Origin: Bin87 sp034423115 | Lineage (GTDB): Bacteria; Chloroflexota; Dehalococcoidia; Lucifugimonadales; UBA3495 | DNA length: 64,000 nt | Assembly: GCA_034423115.1 (NCBI GenBank) | Contig: DAOUJD010000056.1 | Location: forward strand, 46,814-110,813 | Direction: 5' to 3' | In this document: positions 32,649-40,993 of the stretch, piece after piece | Layout of the letters: every line of letters begins with the position of its first letter | How positions within the stretch are numbered: position 1 is the stretch's first letter | Made by a program: the position numbers and the translations under genes | The notes under the pieces: model-generated | The model's database searches: none | Seen by the model: only the letters and a program-made list of their open reading frames with translations | Told to the model about the DNA's origin: nothing

Positions 32649-33884
32649 GTGACACAGCAACAAGCCCAGCAACAGGTCGTCGAAACCCTGCCCGAGGTCG
32701 AGGGCGGCATCTCCGACGAAGCCCTCGCCGCCGCCCGCGCCATGATCGGCGTGCGGATGCGCACCGAGCAGTACGTGCGCCAGGCCAACCTGGACACCAT
32801 GCTCAACTTCGTCAACGGCATCGGCGATGCCAACCCACTATTTCGTGACCAGGAATACGCCGCCTACTCCAAATACGGCAGTGTGGTGGGTCACCCTTGC
32901 GCCCCCTACATGCGGCACTGGTCGGGTCGCACCCGCTGGGGCCTGCCCGGGGTTCACGGGTTCTTCGCCGGCAACGACTGGGAGTTCTTCAGAGTCCTCC
33001 GGCCCGGTGACGCCGTCAACTGCGTCGAGCGCGTTTTGGACGTGCAGGAAAAGCAGAGCGCTTACTCCGGTCGTTTGGTGATCCAGTACGTCGAGACCAC
33101 CTACTCAAACCAGCGCGATGAGGTGGTCGCCCGGGTCGTGGGCTGGTGCACCCGCCACCAGCGTCGTGCCTCACGCGAACGCGGCAAGTATGCCGACGTG
33201 CCCAAGCGCCACGAATACACTGAGGACGAACTGGCCGCCATCGATGAGCAGGTCCTCAACGAGACGGCTCGCGGCGGCCAACCCCGTTACTTTGAAGACA
33301 CCGAAATCGGCGAGGAACTGCCCACCGTGGTACGCGGCCCCCTGTCGCTGCAGGACGTGAGCGCTTTCCTGGTCGGAACCGGACGATCGTCGGCCCACGG
33401 CGTCCTGCTGCGCGAGGCCATGCGCCATCCCAATCACTTCTTCCGCAACCCCGAATCCGGCGGTGGACTGGAGTACACCGGCATTGGACACTTGCGCGAT
33501 TCCGTGGCTGAGGCGGTGGGCGTCCCCGGGGCCTACGACTACGGCCCCCAACGAGTTTCGTGGCTCGGCACCCTCATGACCAATTGGATGGGCGACGACG
33601 CCTTCCTAAAGCGCCTCCGCGTCGAAACCCGCCGCTTCAACGTATATGGCGATACCCAGTTCCTCAAAGGCCGGGTCGCCCGCAAGTACATCCACAACGG
33701 CAACGCCCTCGTGGACGTGGACATCTGGGCCGAAAACCAGCGCAGCGAAATCACCGCCCCCGGCATGGCCACCGTGCAACTCCCGTCCCGCGACCCGCGC
33801 AACCCGTGGTTCACCGACGGCAGCCACCTCTCCCTCCGCGATGTCCCCCTCCCCGAGGAAGCCCCGCCCATTCTCCCGGTGTAA
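32649..33884 (+). CDS. Double-hotdog MaoC-like hydratase/dehydratase
   Basis: The 411-residue product has two hotdog-like halves. The first (about 35-185) contains NFVNGIGDANPLFRDQEYAAYSKYGSVVGHPCAP, close to FAS1-type MaoC dehydratases where Asp and His of DxNPxxxDxxxA act in acyl-CoA hydration; the second (about 215-400) has RYFEDTEIGEELPTVVRGPLSLQDV and a hotdog strand pattern. It is likely an enoyl-CoA hydratase-like enzyme of a degradation route. The start is GTG 32649, with AGGAG about 9 bases upstream. It lies among CoA-transferase genes, which supports acyl-CoA substrates. Confidence 0.8.
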   Translation: MTQQQAQQQVVETLPEVEGGISDEALAAARAMIGVRMRTEQYVRQANLDTMLNFVNGIGDANPLFRDQEYAAYSKYGSVVGHPCAPYMRHWSGRTRWGLPGVHGFFAGNDWEFFRVLRPGDAVNCVERVLDVQEKQSAYSGRLVIQYVETTYSNQRDEVVARVVGWCTRHQRRASRERGKYADVPKRHEYTEDELAAIDEQVLNETARGGQPRYFEDTEIGEELPTVVRGPLSLQDVSAFLVGTGRSSAHGVLLREAMRHPNHFFRNPESGGGLEYTGIGHLRDSVAEAVGVPGAYDYGPQRVSWLGTLMTNWMGDDAFLKRLRVETRRFNVYGDTQFLKGRVARKYIHNGNALVDVDIWAENQRSEITAPGMATVQLPSRDPRNPWFTDGSHLSLRDVPLPEEAPPILPV

Positions 33885-33907
33885 CTGGCTAAAGGCCGGA
33901 ACTGCGC

Positions 33908-34555
33908 ATGACCACCAAACCCAAACCCGCGACCGACTCCGTTACCATCGCACCCGAAGGGACTATCGTGCTGCGTCTGGCGGCTCTTGGGGTTGACCAT
34001 CGCTCTGTCGATTTTCCAGAGCGTTTCATCGCGTTTTGCGAGCAGAACGATCTGTATGAGATGGAGGTCACCGCCGAGGGGGAGTTGCTGATACTGCCTA
34101 TGACTGGATACCGGGGCAACAAGTGGGAACTCTATATGGCAACGTTCCTGGCTAACTGGGAAATAGTCAATGGGGGCAGCGCGTCGTCCCAAACGGTGCG
34201 CTTTCGTTTGCCTTCCGGCGCGGTGCTAGGTCCGGACGCAGCCTGGATAACACAAGGAAGATTGGAGGCGTTGCCGGACAACGAGAGGGAAACAATCATC
34301 GAGGGAGCTCCGGACTTCGTAGTGGAAATCCGCTCGCGCACGGACAACCTGCGTCCTTTGCAGAACAAAATGGCCCAATGGATGGAAGGTGGCGTGCGTC
34401 TCGGTTGGCTTATTGACGCCCGTCTCCGGCAGGTTCACGTTTATCGCGCCGGTCAACCGGAGCCGCAATTGCTGGATGATCCGGAAACTCTGGACGGAGA
34501 GGACGTATTGCCCGGCTTCACCTTTCCGGTGCGGCAGTATATTTTCAATGTATGA
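33908..34555 (+). CDS. Uma2-family (DUF820) endonuclease-like protein
   Basis: The 215-residue protein has the PD-(D/E)xK-like Uma2 order: GPDAAWITQGR, then APDFVVEIRSRTDNLRPLQNKMAQWMEGGVRLGWLIDA. The family equivalent of the catalytic ExK appears as EIR in VVEIRSRTD, so the Lys is an Arg. Uma2 proteins are very abundant in cyanobacteria and Chloroflexota and their biology is poorly known; nuclease activity is assumed from the fold. The stop overlaps the start of the next CoA-transferase gene by 4 bp (ATGA), which is a surprising coupling for a nuclease-like protein and an acyl-CoA enzyme. Confidence 0.82.
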   Translation: MTTKPKPATDSVTIAPEGTIVLRLAALGVDHRSVDFPERFIAFCEQNDLYEMEVTAEGELLILPMTGYRGNKWELYMATFLANWEIVNGGSASSQTVRFRLPSGAVLGPDAAWITQGRLEALPDNERETIIEGAPDFVVEIRSRTDNLRPLQNKMAQWMEGGVRLGWLIDARLRQVHVYRAGQPEPQLLDDPETLDGEDVLPGFTFPVRQYIFNV

Positions 34556-35781
34556 CCTCTAACACTCCAGCTCCCGACGCCGTACCCAACCTCCGCATCC
34601 TGGAGGTTGCCTCCCTTATTCCCGGCCCCTACTGCGGCAAGCTGCTGGCATCCCTCGGCGCCACCGTTATCAAGGCCGAGCCACCCAATGGCGGCGACCC
34701 GGCCCGACGGCGCGGCCCCTTCCCAAATGACGTTCCACATCCCGAGCGCAGCGGCCTCTACCTGTACCTGAACACCGGCAAACAGAGCGTAACGCTCAAC
34801 CTGCACGATCCCGCCGGCCGCGACCTGCTGCACCAACTGGTCGCTCACGTCGATATGGTCATCCACGATCAAACGCCGGTCAGCGCCGCCGCAGTCGGAC
34901 TCGATGAAACGTCGCTCCACGCCGCCAACCCCAACGTCATAACCGTCCCCATCACACCCTTCGGCAGCAGTGGCCCCTACGCCGATTACCGCGCTGGACA
35001 CCTGGCATCATTCCACGCCGGCGGCGAGGGTTGGCTGCTCCCCAACGGCGTCGCCCTCGATACCTTCCCCGACCGGCCGCCAATCGTCGCCGGCGCCAAC
35101 ATGGGCGACTACCAGGCCGGACTCACCGCGGCCGTGGGCGGACTGGCCGCCGTTTACCACAGTCTGGAAAACCCGGACGCCGTGACGGGGCAGACCGTGG
35201 ACGCTTCGGCCCAGGAAGCCCAGCTATCCGTCGGCTACATGCCTATCCAGCGCCACGAGTCCGAGGGCATCACCGAGACCCGATTCTCCCGCTACTTCCG
35301 CGTCGGCGGCGTCCTGCCAGCGTCCGACGGCTACGTGGAGTTACTAACGCTGGAGCCGCGCCAGTTCCAGGGCCTGCTGGAGTTCATGGGCAACCCCGAC
35401 TGGGCCACGCCGGAGATGTTCAGCGACCCGGCCACCCACGGCCCCGAGCTCAACCGCCACATGCGTCAGTGGTTCAGCCATCACACCCGCGAGTGGCTCT
35501 ACGCCGAAGGCCAGGCCCACGGTGTCCCCGTCGCGCCCTACTACACGCCGTCCGAGGTGTTCACCAGCCCCCAGCAACGCGAACGCGACTTCTACGCCCC
35601 GGTCAATCACCCCGAAACCGGCCCCCTGGAATATACCGGCACCCCCTTCCAACTCAGCGAAACCCCTACGGCGTTGAGCCGCGCTCCGCTGCTGGGCGAG
35701 CACAACGTTGATGTGTATTGCGGCCTGCTGGGCTATAAGGCGTGGGAGTTATCTGTGTTGGGTAGGACGGGCGCGGTGTGA
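34552..35781 (+). CDS. CaiB/BaiF family CoA transferase, copy 3
   Basis: The 409-residue family III CoA transferase has the catalytic Asp in ANMGDYQAGLTAAVGGLAAVY. The N-terminus (LRILEVASLIPGPYCGKLLASLGATVIKAEPP, then GGDPARRRGPFPNDVPHPERSGLYLYL) is closely related to copy 1, so these two are paralogs. They differ at the catalytic site: copy 3 keeps the Asp that copy 1 has lost. The gene starts inside the stop of the Uma2 gene. The substrate is unknown. Confidence 0.9.
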   Translation: MTSNTPAPDAVPNLRILEVASLIPGPYCGKLLASLGATVIKAEPPNGGDPARRRGPFPNDVPHPERSGLYLYLNTGKQSVTLNLHDPAGRDLLHQLVAHVDMVIHDQTPVSAAAVGLDETSLHAANPNVITVPITPFGSSGPYADYRAGHLASFHAGGEGWLLPNGVALDTFPDRPPIVAGANMGDYQAGLTAAVGGLAAVYHSLENPDAVTGQTVDASAQEAQLSVGYMPIQRHESEGITETRFSRYFRVGGVLPASDGYVELLTLEPRQFQGLLEFMGNPDWATPEMFSDPATHGPELNRHMRQWFSHHTREWLYAEGQAHGVPVAPYYTPSEVFTSPQQRERDFYAPVNHPETGPLEYTGTPFQLSETPTALSRAPLLGEHNVDVYCGLLGYKAWELSVLGRTGAV

Positions 35782-35926
35782 ATGCAGGTCCAATATCGCG
35801 TCGTAAACGGCGATGCCCATGTTAGTTTGTCATCTAGTTTTGATGGGTGCTAACCTCGCGGAGCCTCGTCGCATCCCTATGTACTCAGCAAAGAATGGGA
35901 GCCGTCACACCCTCTGAGGAATGCAT

Positions 35927-37015
35927 ATGCTTGAGTCCAAAGCTTTTGAACTTGCGACGCAATTAGCGAGCGAATTTTTGAGAAACGGTAGTTTCGACGC
36001 GTTTCGGGCTCCTATGGACGCATCGACGGTTGAGCAAATCGTTCCGGCGTCGACCGGATCGACGCCAATTCGAACCTCCGAATACGGATTTTCTGGGTTG
36101 TCCGTGCAATCTGTCGGCTATACCCATGGCGCGGACGACGAAGCTGTGTACGTGTACGTTACTCGGGGTGGCAAACGGCAACTGGATAAGCTGTCGGCTG
36201 AAGTAGACGGCACGATGGTAAACGTAGTGAATCTGGGCAAATTGGTGGTCAGGCCTGAAGCCGCTTCGGCGGCGGGGATCCATGGCAATGTCTACGAACA
36301 CAACGGCAGGATAGCATGTGGGAGCTCTTGCGCTCCCGCAGGGGAAGCGTATTCCGGGACGTTCGGAGCGTTGGTGGACCTTCGTGGCCAAATGATGGCA
36401 TTGTCGAATAATCATGTATTCGCAGCGTGTAATCACATAGTGGTGGGGCAACCCATCCTCTCGCCCAGTTCGATGGATTCAAGACCAGGAGTTCCTGCAC
36501 CCCGACAAATCTGCCAACATGCTCAGATTATCGAATTGCGAACAGGCACTCCCACGTTAGTTCCCCTTGCACGTGCGGATGCGGCGGTGGCTACTGTCCC
36601 CGATGATTCCATGGTCTCGTCATGGCAAGGCGACGACGTTGATGGCTTCGATACTCCGACCAGCACGATGACGCCGTTTGCCGGTATGAATGTAGAGAAA
36701 GTCGGTCGCACGACCGGTCTTACCTATGGGACGATTGAGTCGTTAATCCCCACGGCGATGGCGTTACCATACAAAACCCGGCATTTCACTTCGACTGTTT
36801 GGTTTACCGATGTTTGGACCGTCAGAGTAGACCCGGCAAGTGATTGGTTTGCCCTTCCCGGTGACTCTGGCAGCTTGGTGATCACAGAGGACGGACAAAA
36901 TGCCGTGGGTCTGTTGTTTGCGGCCGCTGGGCGCGGCGAATACGGCGTGATCGCTCCTATAGATACGGTTTTGAGCACATTGGGTGTATCTATGATTGGT
37001 GGGCATTACGCATGA
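35927..37015 (+). CDS. Trypsin-like serine protease with N-terminal prodomain-like region (Nal1-like)
   Basis: The 362-residue product has a chymotrypsin-fold catalytic domain in the region of about 130-355. His163 is in ALSNNHVFA, Asp218 in LARADAAVA and Ser314 in LPGDSGSLV, so the triad is complete; the Asp call is the least certain. The fold is closer to Nal1-like/S1-type peptidases than to HtrA, and no PDZ domain is present. Residues about 55-108 form a beta-alpha-like unit (SVQSVGYTHG, DDEAVYVYVTRGG and so on) that resembles the whole of the next gene's product. No signal peptide is evident. ATG 35927 is preferred because GAGGA lies 6 bases upstream; ATG 35921 sits directly on that site. 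The next gene overlaps by 4 bp. Base composition is visibly less G+C-rich than the neighbours. Confidence 0.8.
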   Translation: MLESKAFELATQLASEFLRNGSFDAFRAPMDASTVEQIVPASTGSTPIRTSEYGFSGLSVQSVGYTHGADDEAVYVYVTRGGKRQLDKLSAEVDGTMVNVVNLGKLVVRPEAASAAGIHGNVYEHNGRIACGSSCAPAGEAYSGTFGALVDLRGQMMALSNNHVFAACNHIVVGQPILSPSSMDSRPGVPAPRQICQHAQIIELRTGTPTLVPLARADAAVATVPDDSMVSSWQGDDVDGFDTPTSTMTPFAGMNVEKVGRTTGLTYGTIESLIPTAMALPYKTRHFTSTVWFTDVWTVRVDPASDWFALPGDSGSLVITEDGQNAVGLLFAAAGRGEYGVIAPIDTVLSTLGVSMIGGHYA

Positions 37016-37233
37016 CGCCGTCGGCAAATGACGCAGCAGGATCGCTGCAGGAACATTTGCGTGATTACGCTTGGTTGCGCATGGTTGGAGTCGGGTGCGT
37101 GGACGGGAATGATATTTTGGTTGTCTACACGAGCCGCAGCAATCGGAGCGTTCGGGACCTGATCCCAAGTTTTTGGGAAGGATATCCAGTGACTCTACGC
37201 AGGATGTCCCAACCGCTCCCATACGCGATTTAA
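37012..37233 (+). CDS. Stand-alone prodomain-like partner of the serine protease
   Basis: The 73-residue product starts at ATG 37012, overlapping the protease stop (ATGA). Its core, LRMVGVGCVDGNDILVVYTSRSNRSVRDLIPSFWEGYPVTLRRM, aligns by eye with the protease's own N-terminal region (LSVQSVGYTHGADDEAVYVYVTRGGKRQLDKLS and following VDGTMVNVVNLG): both show V-G-x(4)DG, a V-x-V-Y strand, a basic turn and a final V-x-V strand. The likely role is a protein that binds the protease, for example as an inhibitor, chaperone or sensor, but this is inference. No family name is known to me. Confidence 0.6.
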   Translation: MTPSANDAAGSLQEHLRDYAWLRMVGVGCVDGNDILVVYTSRSNRSVRDLIPSFWEGYPVTLRRMSQPLPYAI

Positions 37234-37648
37234 CCCTGGAAGCCATTTGACTACGGACTACACACTTTAGTTAGTACGACGGATAGCCCAGCTTTCGTAG
37301 GAACCAATGACAAAGAAATGCGCCTACGTGCCAATGCACAACGGAAGCGGTGGAGATCCGGCCACATAGCAGATTGGCGGGAGGGCTAAGAAGGGGGTTC
37401 AGTAACAACGAGGTCTTCGCTCCGGCAAATGGTACGACGACCGCTTGTTTGGCGGGTAAGAGTGAGCAAGGAGAAAAGGCGATGTAATCTTCGGCGCGGT
37501 GCGCAGCAACGTCCAAAATTTGGCATGGTGTCGTGATGGGATGACCTTGACCGCGTCCACACAGTTACCTACAGGGTTGTATAATTCCGGCATCCCGGCG
37601 AACCCGCCTCCCCGGCGGATCCGTTCGCCATGATTGGAGGCAACCCCT
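37234..37648. other. Spacer between the protease pair and the SDR gene; no gene supported
   Basis: A 400-bp AT-richer stretch. One 81-codon minus-strand frame exists (37271-37516) but has no ribosome site and no recognisable features. The right end holds a TATAAT at 37580-37585 that probably serves the SDR gene. Confidence 0.5.
37580..37585 (+). promoter_or_regulatory. -10 element for the SDR gene
   Basis: TATAAT with TTG directly upstream lies 64 bp before the SDR start. A TTGACC at 37547-37552 is 27 bases away, too far for a normal -35, so the promoter call is moderate. Confidence 0.4.
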
Positions 37649-38467
37649 ATGGACTTTGGACTGGAAGGCAAGCTCGCATTTGTTGGCGGCGCCAGCCGCG
37701 GCATCGGCAAAGCCATCGCCCTGGAACTCGCCCGTGAGGGCGCTGACGTCGTCGTCGGCTCTCGCTCCATGCCCGACCTCGAGGCGACCGCCGCCGAAAT
37801 CGCCGAAACCACCGGCCGCCGCGCCATCCCCATGTCCTTCGACGCCACCCAGCGCGATCAGGTGGACCGTGTCATCAACGCCGCCGCCGATACCCTGGGC
37901 GGTCTGCACATCCTGGTCAACAGCGCGTCCCTGCCCGGCGGCTCGCCGTCAGCCACCGGACCCATCGAGGACCTAATCGACGAGGACCTCATCAGCGACT
38001 TCGACGTCAAGTTCGTCGGCGCGCTGCGCTGCTCCCGCGCTGCCATCCCCTTGCTCAAGGCCCAGGGCTACGGCCGCATCATCAACATCAGTGGACTCAA
38101 CGCCCGCAACGCCGGCAACCTCAGCGGCGGCGCGCGCAACACCTCCTTGGTCCACATGACCAAGACCCTCGCCGCACAACTGGGCCAGTTTGGTATCACC
38201 GTCAACTGCATCCATCCCGGCACCACCCGCACCGAGCGCACGCCCAGCCTGCTGGCCGCCCGCGCCGAGCAACTCGGCGTATCACCTGAGGAGGCTGAAG
38301 CGCAGGACTTCTCCCCCGGATCCGGCCGCGGCAACCATATCTGCCGAATGGTGGACGCCTCCGAGATCGGCTACCTGACCGCCTTCCTCGCGTCCGATAA
38401 GGCCTGGGCCATCACGGGTGAATTGATCGCAGCCGGCGGCGGCACCGGCAACGCCGTGTATTACTAG
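37649..38467 (+). CDS. SDR-fold protein with missing catalytic Tyr and Lys
   Basis: The 272-residue protein has the short-chain dehydrogenase Rossmann fold: nucleotide motif VGGASRGIGKAIALEL (about residues 12-27), HILVNSAS, and INISG with Ser148, then ITVNCIHPGTTRTERT. Where the family has YxxxK, the sequence reads GGARNTS (about 160-166), so neither Tyr nor Lys is present. NAD(P) binding may be kept while reduction is doubtful. ATG 37649 has GGAGG 8 bases upstream. It precedes the small coiled-coil membrane gene and CoA transferase 4. A hydratase, isomerase or regulatory role is possible. Confidence 0.85.
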   Translation: MDFGLEGKLAFVGGASRGIGKAIALELAREGADVVVGSRSMPDLEATAAEIAETTGRRAIPMSFDATQRDQVDRVINAAADTLGGLHILVNSASLPGGSPSATGPIEDLIDEDLISDFDVKFVGALRCSRAAIPLLKAQGYGRIINISGLNARNAGNLSGGARNTSLVHMTKTLAAQLGQFGITVNCIHPGTTRTERTPSLLAARAEQLGVSPEEAEAQDFSPGSGRGNHICRMVDASEIGYLTAFLASDKAWAITGELIAAGGGTGNAVYY

Positions 38468-38535
38468 GTAACACGGCAACCCAGCCCAGCGACGGCAGAC
38501 AGTCCACGCTGCCGTCGCCGTTCAGATCGGATATT

Positions 38536-38940
38536 ATGGACATACCGCCACGGGACGCGGTGAAGAACATCCCGTTCATCATTCTGGGCATTTGGCCTGT
38601 CAATCTGTTGACGTTGTGGGCCCGAAGTCACCCGTGGAGTTGGAACGCAACACCCGAGGCGGTGATTGGATTGTGGGAGTGGGGCCTGCTAATCTCGGTG
38701 TCGCTGGTCATATTGGCTGAATTGGGAGCAAAAATGTTCATCGCATTGGCAGAACGTCGCCGCCGCATAGAAGCAGCAAAAGAAGAGGGCCGCAAAGAGG
38801 GCCGCAAAGAGGGCCTGAAAGAGGCCAATGAGATGCTCACGATCCTCAACGCTGCCGCCCGCACCAATCCTGATTCGCTGCCAGCCCTGTTGCAGCAATA
38901 CCAGGAACGGATTCAAAACGGCGCCAACTCCCACGAGTAG
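38536..38940 (+). CDS. Membrane protein with C-terminal coiled coil
   Basis: The 134-residue product has two hydrophobic segments (about IPFIILGIWPVNLLTLW and WGLLISVSLVILAELGAKMFI) followed by a highly charged, probably coiled-coil part built from a repeated EGRK unit. No family is known. It starts at ATG 38536 without a strong ribosome site, and the CoA-transferase gene begins 16 bp after its stop. Similar small membrane proteins with the EGRKEGRKEG run occur in related Chloroflexota (from memory, not checked). Confidence 0.55.
   Translation: MDIPPRDAVKNIPFIILGIWPVNLLTLWARSHPWSWNATPEAVIGLWEWGLLISVSLVILAELGAKMFIALAERRRRIEAAKEEGRKEGRKEGLKEANEMLTILNAAARTNPDSLPALLQQYQERIQNGANSHE
38785..38820 (+). 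repeat. Three tandem 12-bp coding repeats
   Basis: GAGGGCCGCAAA occurs twice exactly (38785-38796, 38797-38808) and a third time as GAGGGCCTGAAA (38809-38820). It encodes EGRK-EGRK-EGLK in the coiled-coil protein, so copy number may change by slippage. Confidence 0.7.
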
Positions 38941-38956
38941 GATCCGAGTGGATGAT

Positions 38957-40159
38957 ATGACCAACTCAATAGCGCCCCTCTCCGGCGTCCGCGTCGCCGA
39001 CTTCTCCGTCCACGCTGCTGGACCCTTCGCCGGCATGATCCTGGCGTCGCTGGGTGCAGACGTCATTAAGATTGAATCGGCCGCCCGTCTCGACATCACC
39101 CGCCGGCCACATGCCATGTACGGCAAACCACCGTCGTCTTTCGAGCAGGTCAATGCCAGCAAGCGTTCCGTTACTCTGAACCTCAAGGAATCCCGCGCGC
39201 TTGAACTCGCATACGACCTCGTGCGCATCTCCGACGTCGCCCTGGAAAACTTCCGCCCCGGCGTAATGGATCGCCTGGGTCTGGGCTATCCCCAACTGCG
39301 CGGGATCAAACCCGACATCATCATGGTGTCGCTATCTTCCAACGGGCAGACCGGCCCCGAGGCGCGTTACGCCGGCTACGCCCCCATGTTCGCTGCCCTC
39401 GGTGGCCTCGGGTACCTGACCGGCTACCCCGACGGGCCGCCCGTGGAACTGCGCCACGCCATGGACCACACCGGCGGCATGATGGCGGCTTTCTCCGCCG
39501 TCGCTGCCCTCTGCGCCCATCGCAACCACCAGGTCGGGCAGCGCGCCGACGTGGCCGTCCGCGACATCGCCACGGCGTTCATGGGGCACACCCTCATGGA
39601 CACCGCCATGAATGATCGGGACGCCCAACGAATGGGCAACCGCGACGAGGCGATGGTTCCCCATGGCGTGTTCCCCTGCCTCGGCGACGATCAGTGGATC
39701 ACCATCGCGGTTGCAGACGATGAGGAATGGGGAGCCCTGAAAGCGGCCATGGGCAATCCCGTCTGGGCCGAATCCGACGACTACGGCGACGCGTTTCAGC
39801 GCTGGCAGAACCAGGAATCCCTCGAGACTCGCCTGTCAGAATGGACCGTCGCGCACGAGGCTTTCGACCTCACAGCACAGCTGCAGAACGCCGGCATCGC
39901 CGCGTTCCCGTCCCTATCTGCTGACCAACTCATGGAAGACCCTCACCTGTCGGCCCGCGGTGTATTCCCGTTGATTACGGACTCCACGCGAGGCGAACAG
40001 CGCGCCGTCGCGCCACCCTGGCGCCTCTCCGCGACTCCGACCGACCCGCTCCGCTGGACCCCCGAACTCGGCCAGGACAACTACGAAGTCTTCTGCGGTT
40101 TGCTGGGCATGGCCGAATCCGAGCTCAACGCACTGCAACAGGCCCAGATTGTCTGGTAA
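38957..40159 (+). CDS. CaiB/BaiF family CoA transferase, copy 4
   Basis: The 400-residue family III CoA transferase has the catalytic Asp in LRHAMDHTGGMMAAFS. It begins with VRVADFSVHAAGPFAGMILASLGADVIKIES and contains ENFRPGVMDRLGLGYPQLRGIKPDIIMVSLSSNGQTGPE. The C-terminus ends with LGQDNYEVFCGLLGM. ATG 38957 is favoured; a GTG at 38948 in the same frame is possible. The frame is open upstream into the preceding small gene, which explains the longer candidate. It groups with copy 2 by the MDRLGLGY block. It is followed at 26 bp by an enoyl-CoA hydratase gene. Confidence 0.9.
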   Translation: MTNSIAPLSGVRVADFSVHAAGPFAGMILASLGADVIKIESAARLDITRRPHAMYGKPPSSFEQVNASKRSVTLNLKESRALELAYDLVRISDVALENFRPGVMDRLGLGYPQLRGIKPDIIMVSLSSNGQTGPEARYAGYAPMFAALGGLGYLTGYPDGPPVELRHAMDHTGGMMAAFSAVAALCAHRNHQVGQRADVAVRDIATAFMGHTLMDTAMNDRDAQRMGNRDEAMVPHGVFPCLGDDQWITIAVADDEEWGALKAAMGNPVWAESDDYGDAFQRWQNQESLETRLSEWTVAHEAFDLTAQLQNAGIAAFPSLSADQLMEDPHLSARGVFPLITDSTRGEQRAVAPPWRLSATPTDPLRWTPELGQDNYEVFCGLLGMAESELNALQQAQIVW

Positions 40160-40185
40160 TTTCCCGGCTACTCAGGAGAACCACT

Positions 40186-40992
40186 TTGACCGACTATTCC
40201 TCGTACGAACACCTGCTCATTGAAAAATCCGACGGCATCATCACTCTGACGATGAACCGCCCGGAAACAATGAACTCCACCAACTTCAGGCTGCATAACG
40301 AGTTGAGCCGCATCTGGCTGGACATTGCCGCCGACCCTGAAGTGCGCGTTGCCGTCGTCACCGGCGCCGGGGAGGCATTCTCCGCTGGCGGGGATTTCGA
40401 GATGATCGAGCAGGCCATCGACAACCCGGCCATCGTCGCCCAGAACACTCAAGAAGCTGGCGACATCGTCTACAACATCCTGAACCTGGACAAGCCGGTG
40501 ATCTCTGCCATCAACGGTGTCGCGGTCGGGGCTGGACTTGCCGTCGCCCTCATGGCCGACATATCCATCGCCGCCGAGGATGCCCGAATCACCGACGGGC
40601 ACATCCGTCTCGGCGTCGCCGCCGGGGACCACGCCGCCATCATTTGGCCTCTTCTTTGCGGAATGGCCAAGGCCAAATATTACCTGCTCACCTGCGATTT
40701 CTTGGACGGCAAGGAAGCCGAACGCATCGGGCTCGTCAGCATGTCCGTCCCCCGAGACGAACTGATGGAAACCGCCATGCGTATTGCCCGCCGTCTCGCC
40801 GACGGTCCGCAGCCGGCCATCCGATTCACCAAGCGCGCCTTGAACCAGTGGCTGCGGCAGGCCGGCCACACGTCCTTCGACTATTCCCTGCTTGCCGAGG
40901 CCCTCGGTTTCTTCGGCGACGATGTCAAGGAAGGTCTCGCGGCCCTCCGCGAACGCCGTCGCCCAGAATACCCGTCGGCAAAGGGAGCCTGA
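40186..40992 (+). CDS. Enoyl-CoA hydratase/isomerase family protein
   Basis: This 268-residue crotonase-fold protein has the oxyanion-hole motif AGEAFSAGGDFEMI and the second part INGVAVGAGLAVALMADISIAAEDARITDGHIRLGVAAGDHAAIIWP. The first catalytic Glu region reads DGHIRLG and the second GDHAA, so the acidic pair is altered from the classical enzyme; the Asp may act instead. TTG 40186 starts the gene, with AGGAG 7 bases upstream. Likely acts on acyl-CoA intermediates in the same island as the CoA transferases. Confidence 0.88.
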   Translation: MTDYSSYEHLLIEKSDGIITLTMNRPETMNSTNFRLHNELSRIWLDIAADPEVRVAVVTGAGEAFSAGGDFEMIEQAIDNPAIVAQNTQEAGDIVYNILNLDKPVISAINGVAVGAGLAVALMADISIAAEDARITDGHIRLGVAAGDHAAIIWPLLCGMAKAKYYLLTCDFLDGKEAERIGLVSMSVPRDELMETAMRIARRLADGPQPAIRFTKRALNQWLRQAGHTSFDYSLLAEALGFFGDDVKEGLAALRERRRPEYPSAKGA

Positions 40993-40993
40993 T

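Noticed and set aside
37271..37516. 81-codon minus-strand frame in the spacer after the protease pair
   Set aside because: No ribosome site, no neighbours on that strand and no recognisable features.
38785..38820. CRISPR-like or regulatory repeat
   Set aside because: The 12-bp tandem units are in frame and encode an EGRK coiled-coil repeat; there are no spacers.
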